Shown piece by piece: positions 31,078 to 41,165 of a stretch of DNA of 64,000 nucleotides. The notes beneath the pieces are model-generated. The model was not told the origin of the DNA and ran no database searches. It saw only the letters and a program-made list of their open reading frames with translations. The DNA is from Acinetobacter larvae (GTDB lineage Bacteria; Pseudomonadota; Gammaproteobacteria; Pseudomonadales; Moraxellaceae): NCBI RefSeq assembly GCF_001704115.1, contig NZ_CP016895.1, positions 3,348,001 through 3,412,000 on the forward strand, in the 5' to 3' direction. A program made the position numbers and the translations under genes. Every line of letters starts with the position of its first letter. Positions within the stretch are counted from its first letter, which is position 1.

Positions 31078-33231
31078 ATGATCCACGCTGGCAATGCCAT
31101 TACCGTTCAAATGCTACAGGACGGTATTGCAGAATTCCGCTTTGACTTACAAGGTGAGTCGGTCAATAAATTTAACCGTGCGACATTAGAAGATTTTAAA
31201 GCTGCAATTGCAGCGGTGAAAGCAGATACCCAAATCAAAGGTCTCATCGTGACCAGTGCCAAATCCACTTTTATCGTTGGTGCTGACATTACCGAGTTCG
31301 GTGACAATTTTGCGCAAGGTGCAGAAGCCATTGTTGAATGGGCAATGCCTGTTCATGAAGTCTTCAACAGCTTTGAAGACTTAGATATTCCCACAGTTGC
31401 TGCCATCAATGGTACCGCACTCGGTGGTGGTTTTGAAATGTGCTTAGTCTGTGACTATCGCGTGATGTCAGAAGCTGCACAAGTTGGACTACCTGAAATT
31501 AAACTCGGTATCTACCCAGGTTTCGGTGGTACTGTACGTTTAAGCCGTTTAATTGGTATCGACAATGCCATTGAATGGATGGCGATGGCAGCACCGAAAA
31601 AACCAGCTGCAGCACTGAAAGATGGTGCGGTTGATGCAGTTGTGCCAGCAGATAAATTACAAGCTGCCGCAATTGACTTAGTAAAACAAGCATTGGAAGG
31701 TCGTTTAGACTGGAAAGCAAAACGTCAAGAAAAGCTTGATCCAGTGAAGCTTAGCCCATTAGAGCAAATGATGGCATTTAATGCTGCGAAAGGTGTGGTA
31801 CTCGCCAAAGCCAATCCAGCACAATATCCTGCGCCAAAATTACTACTCGACTCATTACAAGCATCTTCTAGTTTGCCACGTAATGAAGCACTTAAAGTAG
31901 AAGCTGAAGGTTTTGCCAAAGCCGCAGTAACCCCACAAGCAGAAGCACTGATCGGTCTCTTCTTAAATGACCAACTAGTGAAGAAAACTTCGAAAAAACA
32001 TGAGAAAGGCGCTCACCCAGTCAATTTAGCTGCGGTACTCGGTGCAGGGATCATGGGTGGTGGTATTGCTTATCAGGCAGCCAGCAAAGGTACACCGATT
32101 ATCATGAAAGATATTGGTAATCCACAACTAGCGCTTGGTATGAGCGAAGCAAGCAAATTGCTTACCAAACAAGTTGAACGTAAAAAACTTAAACCTGCTC
32201 AAATGGGTGAAGTTTTATCACGTATCCGCCCAACTTTAAGCTATGACGAGTTCAAAGATGTTGACATCGTCATCGAAGCGGTTACTGAAAACCCTAAAAT
32301 CAAAGCTGCGGTACTTGCAGATACTGAAAAAGCGGTTCGTGACAACACTATTATTGCATCCAATACATCAACCATTTCAATCACACGTTTGGCTGAAGCG
32401 CTACAACGTCCAGAAAACTTTGTCGGAATGCACTTCTTCAACCCGGTACACATGATGCCTTTGGTCGAAGTGATTCGTGGTGAAAAAACTTCTGATGAAG
32501 CGATTGCAAGCACGGTCGTATTGGCACAAAAAATGGGTAAAACCCCAATCGTTGTCAATGACTGCCCAGGTTTCTTGGTAAACCGCGTATTGTTCCCGTA
32601 CTTTGGTGCTTTTGACTTATTGTTAAAAGACGGTGCTGATTTCCAGCAAATCGATAAAGTCATGGAAAAATTCGGTTGGCCAATGGGTCCTGCTTATCTC
32701 ATCGATGTGGTCGGTATCGATACCGGTGTACATGGTGCAGAAGTGATGGCTGAAGGCTTCCCAGACCGGATGAAACCTGACTATAAAGGCGCTATTGAAG
32801 TCATGTATGACAACAAACGTCTAGGTCAAAAGAACGATGTTGGTTTCTATGCCTATCAGCTAGACCGTAAAGGTAAAAAAGCAAAAACTGTCGATCCAAC
32901 TGCATACGAACTCATCGCACCGATTGTTACCGGTGAAAAACGTGAGTACGACGCACAAGAAATCATTGACCGTATGATGTTAGCTCTTTGTAACGAAACA
33001 GTGCGTTGCTTAGAAGACAACATTGTGGCAACACCTGCAGAAGCAGATATGGCGATGATTATGGGTATCGGTTTCCCACCATTCCGTGGTGGTCCATGCC
33101 GTTATATCGACCAAACAGGTGTTGCTGAATATGTTGCGCTTTGCGACAAATATGCACACTTAGGTAAGGCTTATGAAGCGCCACAATTGTTGCGTGACAT
33201 GGCTGCAAACAATAAAAAATTCTACGGTTAA
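31078..33231 (+). CDS. fadB: Fatty-acid oxidation complex subunit alpha
   Basis: A 717-aa bifunctional enzyme of aerobic beta-oxidation: enoyl-CoA hydratase/isomerase (about 1-190) fused to 3-hydroxyacyl-CoA dehydrogenase (about 315-715). Hydratase glutamates lie in GGGFEMC (about 119) and GLPEIKLG (about 139). The NAD loop is [12 protein letters not shown] (about 320). Dehydrogenase His and Glu lie in [17 protein letters not shown] (about 451 and 463). It partners with FadA in an alpha2beta2 complex. It is the first gene of a fadBA operon, 12 bp before fadA, with GGGAG upstream. Confidence 0.98.
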   Translation: MIHAGNAITVQMLQDGIAEFRFDLQGESVNKFNRATLEDFKAAIAAVKADTQIKGLIVTSAKSTFIVGADITEFGDNFAQGAEAIVEWAMPVHEVFNSFEDLDIPTVAAINGTALGGGFEMCLVCDYRVMSEAAQVGLPEIKLGIYPGFGGTVRLSRLIGIDNAIEWMAMAAPKKPAAALKDGAVDAVVPADKLQAAAIDLVKQALEGRLDWKAKRQEKLDPVKLSPLEQMMAFNAAKGVVLAKANPAQYPAPKLLLDSLQASSSLPRNEALKVEAEGFAKAAVTPQAEALIGLFLNDQLVKKTSKKHEKGAHPVNLAAVLGAGIMGGGIAYQAASKGTPIIMKDIGNPQLALGMSEASKLLTKQVERKKLKPAQMGEVLSRIRPTLSYDEFKDVDIVIEAVTENPKIKAAVLADTEKAVRDNTIIASNTSTISITRLAEALQRPENFVGMHFFNPVHMMPLVEVIRGEKTSDEAIASTVVLAQKMGKTPIVVNDCPGFLVNRVLFPYFGAFDLLLKDGADFQQIDKVMEKFGWPMGPAYLIDVVGIDTGVHGAEVMAEGFPDRMKPDYKGAIEVMYDNKRLGQKNDVGFYAYQLDRKGKKAKTVDPTAYELIAPIVTGEKREYDAQEIIDRMMLALCNETVRCLEDNIVATPAEADMAMIMGIGFPPFRGGPCRYIDQTGVAEYVALCDKYAHLGKAYEAPQLLRDMAANNKKFYG

Positions 33232-33243
33232 GGAGCGACGTGA

Positions 33244-34416
<1,173 letters not shown>

Positions 34417-34440
34417 GATTAAATTTTCTGAACACTTCTA

Positions 34441-34471
34441 AAAAATCCCCGTTTTAAACGGGGATTTTTTA
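34441..34471 (+). terminator. Terminator of fadBA
   Basis: AAAAAATCCCCGTTT and AAACGGGGATTTTTT form a near-perfect symmetric hairpin 25 bp after fadA. It can also end the convergent gene at 34482. Confidence 0.93.
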
Positions 34472-34481
34472 ATGATCAAGC

Positions 34482-34859
34482 TTACTTCGTTGCGCGGGCA
34501 CAGATTCTAAAATCATTCCCCACCCAACAGGATTTATCCGTCTTGGAACGTTGTGCTGCACCCCATTGAGTATAATTGCCATACGTCAAGGAATCACTGA
34601 CTTCAGCCACATTGGGCTGAGTGATATCGACATTTAAACTCATGATTTCTCGCAGTAAAGCTTTGGTGCTATCTGCATTTTGCAAAGAAAAAGAGCCATT
34701 TTCATGCAAGATAAACTCACACTGCCCTTTAAAACTCAGCTTCCCCCCTTCTTCGACTTGGCAGTTGGCTGTTTTTGCCCAAGAGGTCGAACTCAAAGCT
34801 AGCCCCAAACAGAGTGCAGCTATCGATACATTTAATTTTTTAAAGCGCGTTTTATTCAC
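34482..34859 (-). CDS. Small exported protein of unknown function
   Basis: A 125-aa protein with a clear signal peptide (cut after SSTSWA). The mature part has four cysteines (in TANCQV, GQCEF, KSCWVG and RICARA), consistent with two disulfides in the periplasm. I recognise no family. It converges on fadA and lies 60 bp downstream of another exported protein gene on the same strand. Confidence 0.75.
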   Translation of the reverse strand: MNKTRFKKLNVSIAALCLGLALSSTSWAKTANCQVEEGGKLSFKGQCEFILHENGSFSLQNADSTKALLREIMSLNVDITQPNVAEVSDSLTYGNYTQWGAAQRSKTDKSCWVGNDFRICARATK

Positions 34860-34919
34860 GTGAATGCTCCAAGCTTAGCGTAAAAAAATATAACCATCCT
34901 GGTCATCATCTGCAAAGGA

Positions 34920-35432
34920 TTATAAGCCAAATTTAGACAGGACATCTGGTGTTAGAAATGAAGTCACTAATTTATTTAAGTCAATATAACGTACCACACC
35001 ATTTAACTGCTGCTTCACTTCAGGTGTCCCAATAATCTCTTGCCCAGTGATTTGCCCCAATTGCTGGAAGCTATCAGCAACAGCTTGAATACCTTCTGCT
35101 TTAATCACAGCCTTGGCTTGTACTGCGCATTGATCAACAACAATACGCTGTAAAACCTGTGCAAGCTTCTGATCTAATTGTGTCTTTTGTTCTGGTGTAA
35201 CAGCACTAAAGCTTTTTAAATCTGGATGTGCCGACAACGCAGCAAAAGTCCATTGTAAGACTATGGTTTTGTCACTCGCAGTGGTCGACTTGACTAAACA
35301 ATCGCTCAATTGATCGACAACAGGGCTAGCCATAGCCGATTGAGCTCCTGCAAATACTGTGACTGAAAAGCATGCGGCTTTGCCCGCAATGGAGATTTTT
35401 GCTTTAGCGACTTTATAAAAATTATTCAACAT
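34920..35432 (-). CDS. Exported protein of unknown function, 170 aa
   Basis: The start at 35432 is set by GGGAG 7 bases upstream; an upstream in-frame start at 35516 is unlikely. A signal peptide ends near QSAMA. The mature protein is helical and rich in Gln, Val and Ala, with two Cys (DCLVKS and DQCAVQ). No family recognised. A 9-copy octanucleotide repeat lies about 105 bp upstream, in what may be its promoter region. Confidence 0.75.
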   Translation of the reverse strand: MLNNFYKVAKAKISIAGKAACFSVTVFAGAQSAMASPVVDQLSDCLVKSTTASDKTIVLQWTFAALSAHPDLKSFSAVTPEQKTQLDQKLAQVLQRIVVDQCAVQAKAVIKAEGIQAVADSFQQLGQITGQEIIGTPEVKQQLNGVVRYIDLNKLVTSFLTPDVLSKFGL

Positions 35433-35780
35433 TGTGCTACTCCCATCAATAATGATGTCTTTGTAGCATAAAATACAGCTGAAATATAACGCTTTTAAGT
35501 GAAGAGATCTGCGCAATTCATTCTCAAAAGCATTACCTTTAAACCTTTAAACCTTTAAACCTTTAAACCTTTAAACCTTTAAACCTTTAAACCTTTAAAC
35601 CTTTAAACAACGATAAAACCGCAAAAAGCGATTAGCGCACAGCAAAACAATATCAATCGCCTTAACCGTCTCAACAAGAACAAGCATCACGCCTGAGTGC
35701 ATTATTATCAAGCTGCGGCCTTATTACGACGCTGTAACTCAGCATGAGTCTAGTCGCATGTCACAATCGACTTTTAACAA
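35433..35780. other. Intergenic region containing the octanucleotide repeat
   Basis: A 348-bp gap between two minus-strand genes. Apart from the CCTTTAAA array at 35536-35607 I see no gene or clear promoter. Confidence 0.6.
35536..35607. repeat. Nine perfect tandem CCTTTAAA units
   Basis: 72 bp made of nine identical 8-bp units. A perfect array of this kind can change copy number by slippage. It is upstream of the exported-protein gene 34920-35432, so copy number could alter promoter spacing. Confidence 0.97.
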
Positions 35781-36506
35781 CTAACAACGCTCATGTTTAA
35801 CAATTTCGATGAGCTCTTTCTTATAACTTTGAGGAGCAAAAATATCATTGATTTTGCAACGCTCATCCTGACAGTCAAGCTCGAAATCTATACGGATTTT
35901 TTCACCAAAATTGACAGCTTCAACCCGAATGCGCCCATCACTTAATACTGTGTATTGAATGCTATTTGCACTGAAATCATGATCCCCACTGCCCGGAATT
36001 AAAATAGGTCGTACCCAATCACACATTTCACCGGCATATTGATCTGCAATGAGATCTCTTTGCTCAATTAACTTGCGCATTTCTGATGTGCCATAAAGCT
36101 TAATCAAGTCAACACCCATCAACTCATCATCTAACTGCTGGACATAGAGCTGTTTGAGAAACTTAATTTTCTGTTCAGGATTTGCATCTTGTTGCGCGGT
36201 AATCACCTGCGCATGTGCTTGGATAAACTGCCGTACATCATTTTGCACATCATCCCTAGCAGCAAGATATTGCTTTGCCCGCAAGACATCCTCACTGCTG
36301 GTTTTGGGATTTAAAATCATATCTTGCAGTTTTTGTTGTAGCTCGACGGGAAGTGAAGCTTCTAGCGCTTGATTCACTGTAAGCGTTGAGGCTGCCGCGA
36401 AAGGTGCTGATGCGGCATGAGATTCTGCCGTAGGTTCAGAGCTTTTCTCACAGCCAGCTAAGAGTATTCCCAAACTCAGAATCACAATACTTTGAATAAG
36501 CTGCAT
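35781..36506 (-). CDS. Predicted lipoprotein, 241 aa
   Basis: ATG 36506 is preferred because it gives a short signal peptide with lipobox LLAGC (C17). A longer frame to 36650 would run into an old transposase fragment. A Ser/Ala-rich linker is followed by a helical region (about 40-135) and a C-terminal beta-rich domain with Cys in EMCDWVRP, DCQDERCKIND and the final C. It vaguely resembles small periplasmic domains of unknown function, but I would not name one. Its upstream DNA is formed by IS remains, so its promoter may have been changed. Confidence 0.7.
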   Translation of the reverse strand: MQLIQSIVILSLGILLAGCEKSSEPTAESHAASAPFAAASTLTVNQALEASLPVELQQKLQDMILNPKTSSEDVLRAKQYLAARDDVQNDVRQFIQAHAQVITAQQDANPEQKIKFLKQLYVQQLDDELMGVDLIKLYGTSEMRKLIEQRDLIADQYAGEMCDWVRPILIPGSGDHDFSANSIQYTVLSDGRIRVEAVNFGEKIRIDFELDCQDERCKINDIFAPQSYKKELIEIVKHERC

Positions 36507-36554
36507 AATATAACTCAATATAAAGACCAGAAAATTATCTTTTGGAGCGTAAAA

Positions 36555-36573
36555 CCTAGGGTTTAGCCCAAGG
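36555..36573 (-). repeat. Imperfect hairpin, possible right end of an IS200/IS605 element
   Basis: CCTAGGG (36555-36561) and CCCAAGG (36567-36573) form a stem with one A-A mismatch and a 5-nt loop, just after the transposase remnant. Elements of this family end in such imperfect hairpins. Confidence 0.4.
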
Positions 36574-36784
36574 ATATAAGCGACTGTCCTAAGCCATTGG
36601 TGTGGTGTTTGCTGTTGTTGGATGTATTGCTTAATCATCTCAATTGGCACACCACCACATGATGCAGTACAGTCGCTAGGCGACCACAGAACATTTCCCC
36701 ATAGCTTGTTTTAATTTCAGCGTGTTTGCTTGTTAGAATGCGACAAGCACCCTTTAAACTATTCACTAAGCTAGAAATTGCTAT
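36574..36784 (-). pseudogene. Decayed IS200/IS605-family TnpA (Y1 transposase), C-terminal part
   Basis: Minus-strand frames read ISSLVNSLKGACRILTSKHA, then after a one-base deletion near 36692-36697, LWSPSDCTASCGGVPIEMIK and QYIQQQQTPH. These match the C-terminal half of Y1 transposases, including the WSPSY-like block, the CGG(A/V)P block and the catalytic Tyr of the KQYI helix (codon 36624-36626). A stop (36785-36787) precedes the fragment and the N-terminal half with the HUH motif is missing, so it is non-functional. No tnpB is visible. It lies directly upstream of the lipoprotein gene. Confidence 0.75.
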
Positions 36785-36787
36785 TTA

Positions 36788-37132
36788 CGGTTAGCCATAG
36801 ACCCAATAGCCTAGACCAACTCGCATTGGAGGTGAACTTTGTCTAGGCTTATTATGCCACTACATGTCAATGATTTGTGTTTTAAGCACCTGCAAAGAAA
36901 ACAACAATTTTTTCTGCATACGATATTGCTAAATACACGAAAGACACATCCAAACAGTGTAGTTTGCATAGCCAAACCATACAGGCAGTTGCAGCTAGAA
37001 ATTACATTTATTTAATAATAAATATTTAAAAAATATGTGAAAATTAGTCACTTAAACATTCTAAAAACAAAAGGTAAAACTTAATTCAATGCATTCTTTG
37101 AGCAAAAGGATCAATTTAACGGATGTAAGTTT
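36788..37132. other. Intergenic region upstream of pqiA
   Basis: About 345 bp. An inverted repeat AGCCTAGAC/GTCTAGGCT lies at 36808-36816 and 36840-36848 with a 23-nt loop. The rest is AT-rich, without a gene, and should hold the pqi promoter. No SoxS-type site could be picked out by eye. Confidence 0.5.
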
Positions 37133-37783
37133 ATGACGCATAAAAATAAACAGCCTTGCGCTTTAGAATCGCATCTGCAACAAAATGAACTGGTTGGCTG
37201 CGAAGAATGTGATGCGCTTTATCTTAAGGTTAAGCTCTTATCCAACGAGCGCGTGTATTGCACCTGTTGTGGCGCGGAGTTGTATCGTCGCAGCCAATCC
37301 TTTTCCTCATTGCTGGCGCTGGTGATTACAGCATTGATTATCTTTGTGATTGCCAATAGTTTTCCGATCGTCATCATTGAGTTACAAGGTAATACTTCAC
37401 AAACCACCTTAATCGGTGCGGCATGGACGATGTTTCATATTGATCGTCCATTTGTTGGCGCTCTCATTCTCATGACCACCTTTATTGTGCCTTTCATTGA
37501 GCTGCTCTTACTCAGCTATATCTTAAGCTGCGTGGGGCTATTGCAATATAGACCACGCTACCTAAAACTGGCGTTTCGACTGCTCTTTGCTTTTCGGACA
37601 TGGGGCATGGTTGAAGTCTTTTTAATTGGTGTCTTGGTCACACTGGTTAAACTGGTCGCGATGGTCACGATTATTCCCGGGGTTGCACTGTGGGCATTTA
37701 CGATTTTAAGTATGCTGATGGTTTATATTGCCTCAATCAAAATCAAAGACCTTTGGAATGAAGTCGACCGGAGCTTAGCATGA
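37133..37783 (+). CDS. pqiA: Paraquat-inducible protein A, first half-protein
   Basis: A 216-aa inner-membrane protein with one PqiA domain: an N-terminal zinc-ribbon-like part (CEEC and CTCCG) followed by about four membrane segments. E. coli PqiA carries two such domains in one chain; here each is a separate gene. The stop overlaps the start of the next gene in ATGA, so translation is coupled. PqiABC is an MCE-type lipid transport system spanning the envelope; PqiA is its inner-membrane part. Confidence 0.9.
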   Translation: MTHKNKQPCALESHLQQNELVGCEECDALYLKVKLLSNERVYCTCCGAELYRRSQSFSSLLALVITALIIFVIANSFPIVIIELQGNTSQTTLIGAAWTMFHIDRPFVGALILMTTFIVPFIELLLLSYILSCVGLLQYRPRYLKLAFRLLFAFRTWGMVEVFLIGVLVTLVKLVAMVTIIPGVALWAFTILSMLMVYIASIKIKDLWNEVDRSLA

Positions 37784-38601
37784 AGCAAGATCATCACCAG
37801 CCGACGCAGAGCAATACTCAGGATGCACAACATGCGCATGTCGCCGCAGCACACACAAAGCACCTCCGTGCGATAGATTTTGGACTCATTCAATGTCATT
37901 GTTGTGGTGTACTGAATGCACCTCACTCGACGGGCGATGACGCCAGCATTACTGGCATTAAGAGATGTTCTCGATGCAACAGTAGATTACATGCGCGCAA
38001 ACCACAAAGCTTGAACCGTACCTTTGCCTTAGTCATTGCCGCTGCCATTTTATATATTCCAGCCAATGTTTTGCCCATGACCCTTACCGACTCGTTATTT
38101 GGTCATCAGCAAGATACTATTATTAGTGGGGTAATTTACTTTTGGCAAAATGGCGATTATCTGGTGTCTGTGGTTATTTTCATGGCCAGTATTTTTATTC
38201 CCATTTTAAAATTACTTATTTTAATTTTTCTTCTGATTGCCGTGACCATGCAATCTTCAGCAAAATGGCAATTTTCCCCTGAGCACTGTGCTATTTTATA
38301 TCGTATTGTGGAATTTATTGGACGTTGGTCAATGATCGACGTTTTTGTCGTGGCATTATTGACGGCACTGATTCAGATTCAGTCATTGGCAACGATCTTG
38401 GCTGGACCCGGTGCAGTTGCATTTGGTGCTGTCGTCATATTAACCATGTTTGCTTCACTGAGCTTTGATCCAAGACTCATTTGGGACAGTTATAACAAAG
38501 CACACCAGATCAATTCGCCGCTGGCACAACAGCTGCCGGCAGATGAACGACAAGATAAAACCGAACCGTCCTCACATGATTCAATAATAAAAGAAAGATG
38601 A
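37780..38601 (+). CDS. pqiA: Paraquat-inducible protein A, second half-protein
   Basis: A 273-aa inner-membrane protein with a His/Gln-rich N-terminal stretch (1-30), zinc-ribbon cysteines (CHCCG and CSRCN), about four membrane segments and a polar tail. It corresponds to the second domain of a full PqiA. The overlap with the first gene (ATGA, 37780-37783) and with pqiB (38598-38601) shows a tightly coupled operon. The split looks fixed, because both halves have their own start and intact motifs. Confidence 0.9.
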   Translation: MKQDHHQPTQSNTQDAQHAHVAAAHTKHLRAIDFGLIQCHCCGVLNAPHSTGDDASITGIKRCSRCNSRLHARKPQSLNRTFALVIAAAILYIPANVLPMTLTDSLFGHQQDTIISGVIYFWQNGDYLVSVVIFMASIFIPILKLLILIFLLIAVTMQSSAKWQFSPEHCAILYRIVEFIGRWSMIDVFVVALLTALIQIQSLATILAGPGAVAFGAVVILTMFASLSFDPRLIWDSYNKAHQINSPLAQQLPADERQDKTEPSSHDSIIKER

Positions 38602-40256
38602 CTATGGCCGATAATACTGTAAATAATCCAGAAACAACACAAGACAGAACGCAGACTTCTGAGCATGCGGTGCTTCTGACTGAACCTGAAAAAAAGCAGA
38701 AGCGCTGGCGTCCTGCACTGATTTGGTTAGTTCCATTTGTCGCTTTGCTCATCGCAATCTCGCTTGCAGCCAAAGCAGTACTCGATAAAGGACCGTCTAT
38801 TGATGTCTCTTTTCGGACCGCTGAAGGGTTGATCGCAGGCAAAACCACTGTACGCTATAAGCAAGTCGATATTGGCTTAGTCCGCCAAATTAATCTTTCT
38901 GATGATCGTTCGCACATTATTGCCAAAATTGATTTACGTAAAGATGCAAGTAATTTTGCCGCCAAAGATTCGCGCTTTTGGGTGGTCAGACCGCGTGTTG
39001 GTACCGGCGGAATTTCGGGAATTGATACCTTATTATCTGGTGCTTATATTGAAGTAGATGGCGGTAAAGCCACAGAAACACAAAATACTTTTACTGGACT
39101 TGAAATTCCGCCTGTGGTGCATTCGGACATGCCCGGTAAAGTGTTTTTCTTAAAAGCACAAGATCTTGGCTCTCTCGATATCGGTGTGCCGATTTACTAT
39201 CGTAAAATTAATGTCGGACAAATTACCGCATACAAATTGGCAAGCGATGGGAAAAGTGTTGATTTACAAACTTTTATTCAAGCGCCTTATGATCAATTTG
39301 TCACAACCAATACACGCTTTTGGCAAGCCAGTGGTGTCGATGTGTCCTTAAATGCATCCGGTTTTAATTTAGATACTCAATCACTGGCCAGTATTGTTGC
39401 AGGCGGTATTGCATTTGATCATCCAGACAACGCAGCAGGTAGCATTGCACCCAATCAAAGTGCTTTTAATTTGTCCAACAGCCGAAAAGAAGCCATGAAA
39501 GCACCAGATGGTAAAGCCGCGCCAATTATCATGTATTTTGATAGCTCATTGCGCGGTCTTAGTATCGGGGCGCCGATTGATTTTATGGGTATCGAAATTG
39601 GCAATGTTAAAGCCATTAATGTCGTATTTGATCGCTCTTATACGCAATTACGCATGCGTGTAGATGCCAATATTTATCCAAGTCGCCTAGCACATGGCAA
39701 AGAGATTGATCCACAAGGTGAGATTTTCAAAAACTTTATTGCCAATGGTTGGCGTGCCCAGATTCGCACTGGAAACTTGTTGACTGGGCAAAATTATATT
39801 GCCTTTGATCGCTTTCCCAAAGCCAAAGCAGCACGCTTAAAAATTGCCGCAGATGGTGCGACCGAAGTGCCAACAACAGCAACGGAATTAAGTGGTTTAC
39901 AAGCGCAGGTTTCGCAAATCGCAGATAAAGTGAGTAAATTCCCCTTAGATGAAATTGGGCAAGATGTTCGCAAAACATTGAACAACATGAATAAAACCAT
40001 AGAATCTACCGACAAGTTAGTCAAACAGCTCGATGGCAAAGTCGCGCCCAACTTACAGGCGACACTGGATGATGTACGTAAAACCATGCAATCGAGTGAG
40101 TCGATTTTATCCAGTGATGCGCCAATGCAACAAGATATACGACAAGCACTCCAACAATTGACCCGTGCAGCAGCATCCTTACAGCTTATGGCAGATTATA
40201 TTGAACAACATCCTGAATCATTGATTCGTGGTAAGAAAGCAGAGGCTAAGAAATAA
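38598..40256 (+). CDS. pqiB: PqiB, MCE-domain intermembrane lipid transport protein
   Basis: A 552-aa protein anchored by one N-terminal membrane helix (about 36-55) with three periplasmic MCE domains (about 58-150, 170-235, 300-400) and a C-terminal helical region (about 430-540) that in E. coli forms a needle toward the outer membrane. Motifs such as VRYKQVDIGLVRQI, IYYRKINVGQI and APIDFMGIEIGNVKAI mark the three repeats. It follows pqiA2 with a four-base overlap; pqiC starts at the next base after its stop. Confidence 0.94.
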   Translation: MTMADNTVNNPETTQDRTQTSEHAVLLTEPEKKQKRWRPALIWLVPFVALLIAISLAAKAVLDKGPSIDVSFRTAEGLIAGKTTVRYKQVDIGLVRQINLSDDRSHIIAKIDLRKDASNFAAKDSRFWVVRPRVGTGGISGIDTLLSGAYIEVDGGKATETQNTFTGLEIPPVVHSDMPGKVFFLKAQDLGSLDIGVPIYYRKINVGQITAYKLASDGKSVDLQTFIQAPYDQFVTTNTRFWQASGVDVSLNASGFNLDTQSLASIVAGGIAFDHPDNAAGSIAPNQSAFNLSNSRKEAMKAPDGKAAPIIMYFDSSLRGLSIGAPIDFMGIEIGNVKAINVVFDRSYTQLRMRVDANIYPSRLAHGKEIDPQGEIFKNFIANGWRAQIRTGNLLTGQNYIAFDRFPKAKAARLKIAADGATEVPTTATELSGLQAQVSQIADKVSKFPLDEIGQDVRKTLNNMNKTIESTDKLVKQLDGKVAPNLQATLDDVRKTMQSSESILSSDAPMQQDIRQALQQLTRAAASLQLMADYIEQHPESLIRGKKAEAKK

Positions 40257-40970
40257 ATGAAAAGCATCGCTCAACGATCTTGCAACACTATTTTAATGAT
40301 GCGCTTTACCACCATGATAGCGGCTGTGTTCGCGCTTTCAGCCTGCTCAAGTGCCCCTGTAGTAAACTATTATGCCTTAAACACGCAGGGTGCAGTTTTG
40401 ACCGACTCCAAGGTCAGGGTGATTGAGGTCTTACCCGTGAGCTTACCAGATCGTATTAATCGCGTACCCATCGTGGTGCAGGATCTAAACGGGAAAATTA
40501 AAATTTTAGAAAATGAACGCTGGACCTCAACTTTAGCAGCGGAATTACGTGATAATTTATCTGCAGGCTTGCAACAACAACTCGGTGCAGTTGATCGCTA
40601 TAACAGTGGTATGGTCGGTGGTAAGGTGGCTTATCGGATTGCCAGCGATTTTTCTCATTTCGATATCATCCATAACCCAAATGCACAGCAGCAGATTGAG
40701 GTTGCGGTGGCATGGATTGTAAAGCGCAATGATCCCAACACCAGCTTAGAAAAAAACACAACGCAGCATCAGCAATTGACCTGTCGAATGCATTTTACCC
40801 AGTCCGTCTCACCACCACAGCAAGATCAACCGCCACAGCATCATCAAATGCAAGATACCATCAGTGGTGCCAATATTGCTTTAAATCGCGTGGTCAATGC
40901 TATGGCACTGTCAATTGTCGCATTCGATGCCCAGAAAACCGCCCCTCTTACTGAGGGCAACTGTTCATAG
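40257..40970 (+). CDS. pqiC: PqiC-like lipoprotein (ABC-type transport auxiliary family)
   Basis: A 237-aa predicted lipoprotein with lipobox LSAC (C30); a start at the Met-Met pair (residues 14-15) would give a more usual signal peptide. The fold is of the PqiC/DUF330 type, with PVVNYYALNT, VLPVSLPDRINRVPIV and ENERWTSTLAAELRDNLSAG. In E. coli PqiC sits in the outer membrane and docks the PqiB needle. It has a Gln/His/Pro-rich insertion near 180-200. The IS1182 element begins 61 bp downstream, and its end supplies the only terminator visible. Confidence 0.88.
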   Translation: MKSIAQRSCNTILMMRFTTMIAAVFALSACSSAPVVNYYALNTQGAVLTDSKVRVIEVLPVSLPDRINRVPIVVQDLNGKIKILENERWTSTLAAELRDNLSAGLQQQLGAVDRYNSGMVGGKVAYRIASDFSHFDIIHNPNAQQQIEVAVAWIVKRNDPNTSLEKNTTQHQQLTCRMHFTQSVSPPQQDQPPQHHQMQDTISGANIALNRVVNAMALSIVAFDAQKTAPLTEGNCS

Positions 40971-41038
40971 AAGTTTAAGGTATTGATATATCAGCATATT
41001 GAAGTGTACTAAACCCTTAAGTATTCCGCATAAAAGAG

Positions 41039-41070
41039 GCTGTCCCATTAACTCAATGGGGCGGCTTTTT
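41039..41070 (+). terminator. Terminator hairpin in the left IS end
   Basis: GCTGTCCCATT (41039-41049) pairs with AATGGGGCGGC (41055-41065), including two G-U pairs, over a 5-nt loop; five T follow. It faces transcripts leaving the pqi operon. Confidence 0.8.
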
Positions 41071-41165
41071 GTTTAAGTCATCTTCATTTTCACCATATTC
41101 TTTTTTGATCCTTAAAATATTTTTATTATTCCTCTTTTTACTTCTAAAAGTAAAAATGCAGCCTT

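Noticed and set aside
35536..35607. Repeat array as a CRISPR
   Set aside because: The units are 8 bp and contiguous with no spacers, and no cas genes are near.
36507..36650. Longer N-terminus for the 35781 lipoprotein
   Set aside because: Those residues are the tail of a decayed transposase; the lipobox fits a start at 36506.
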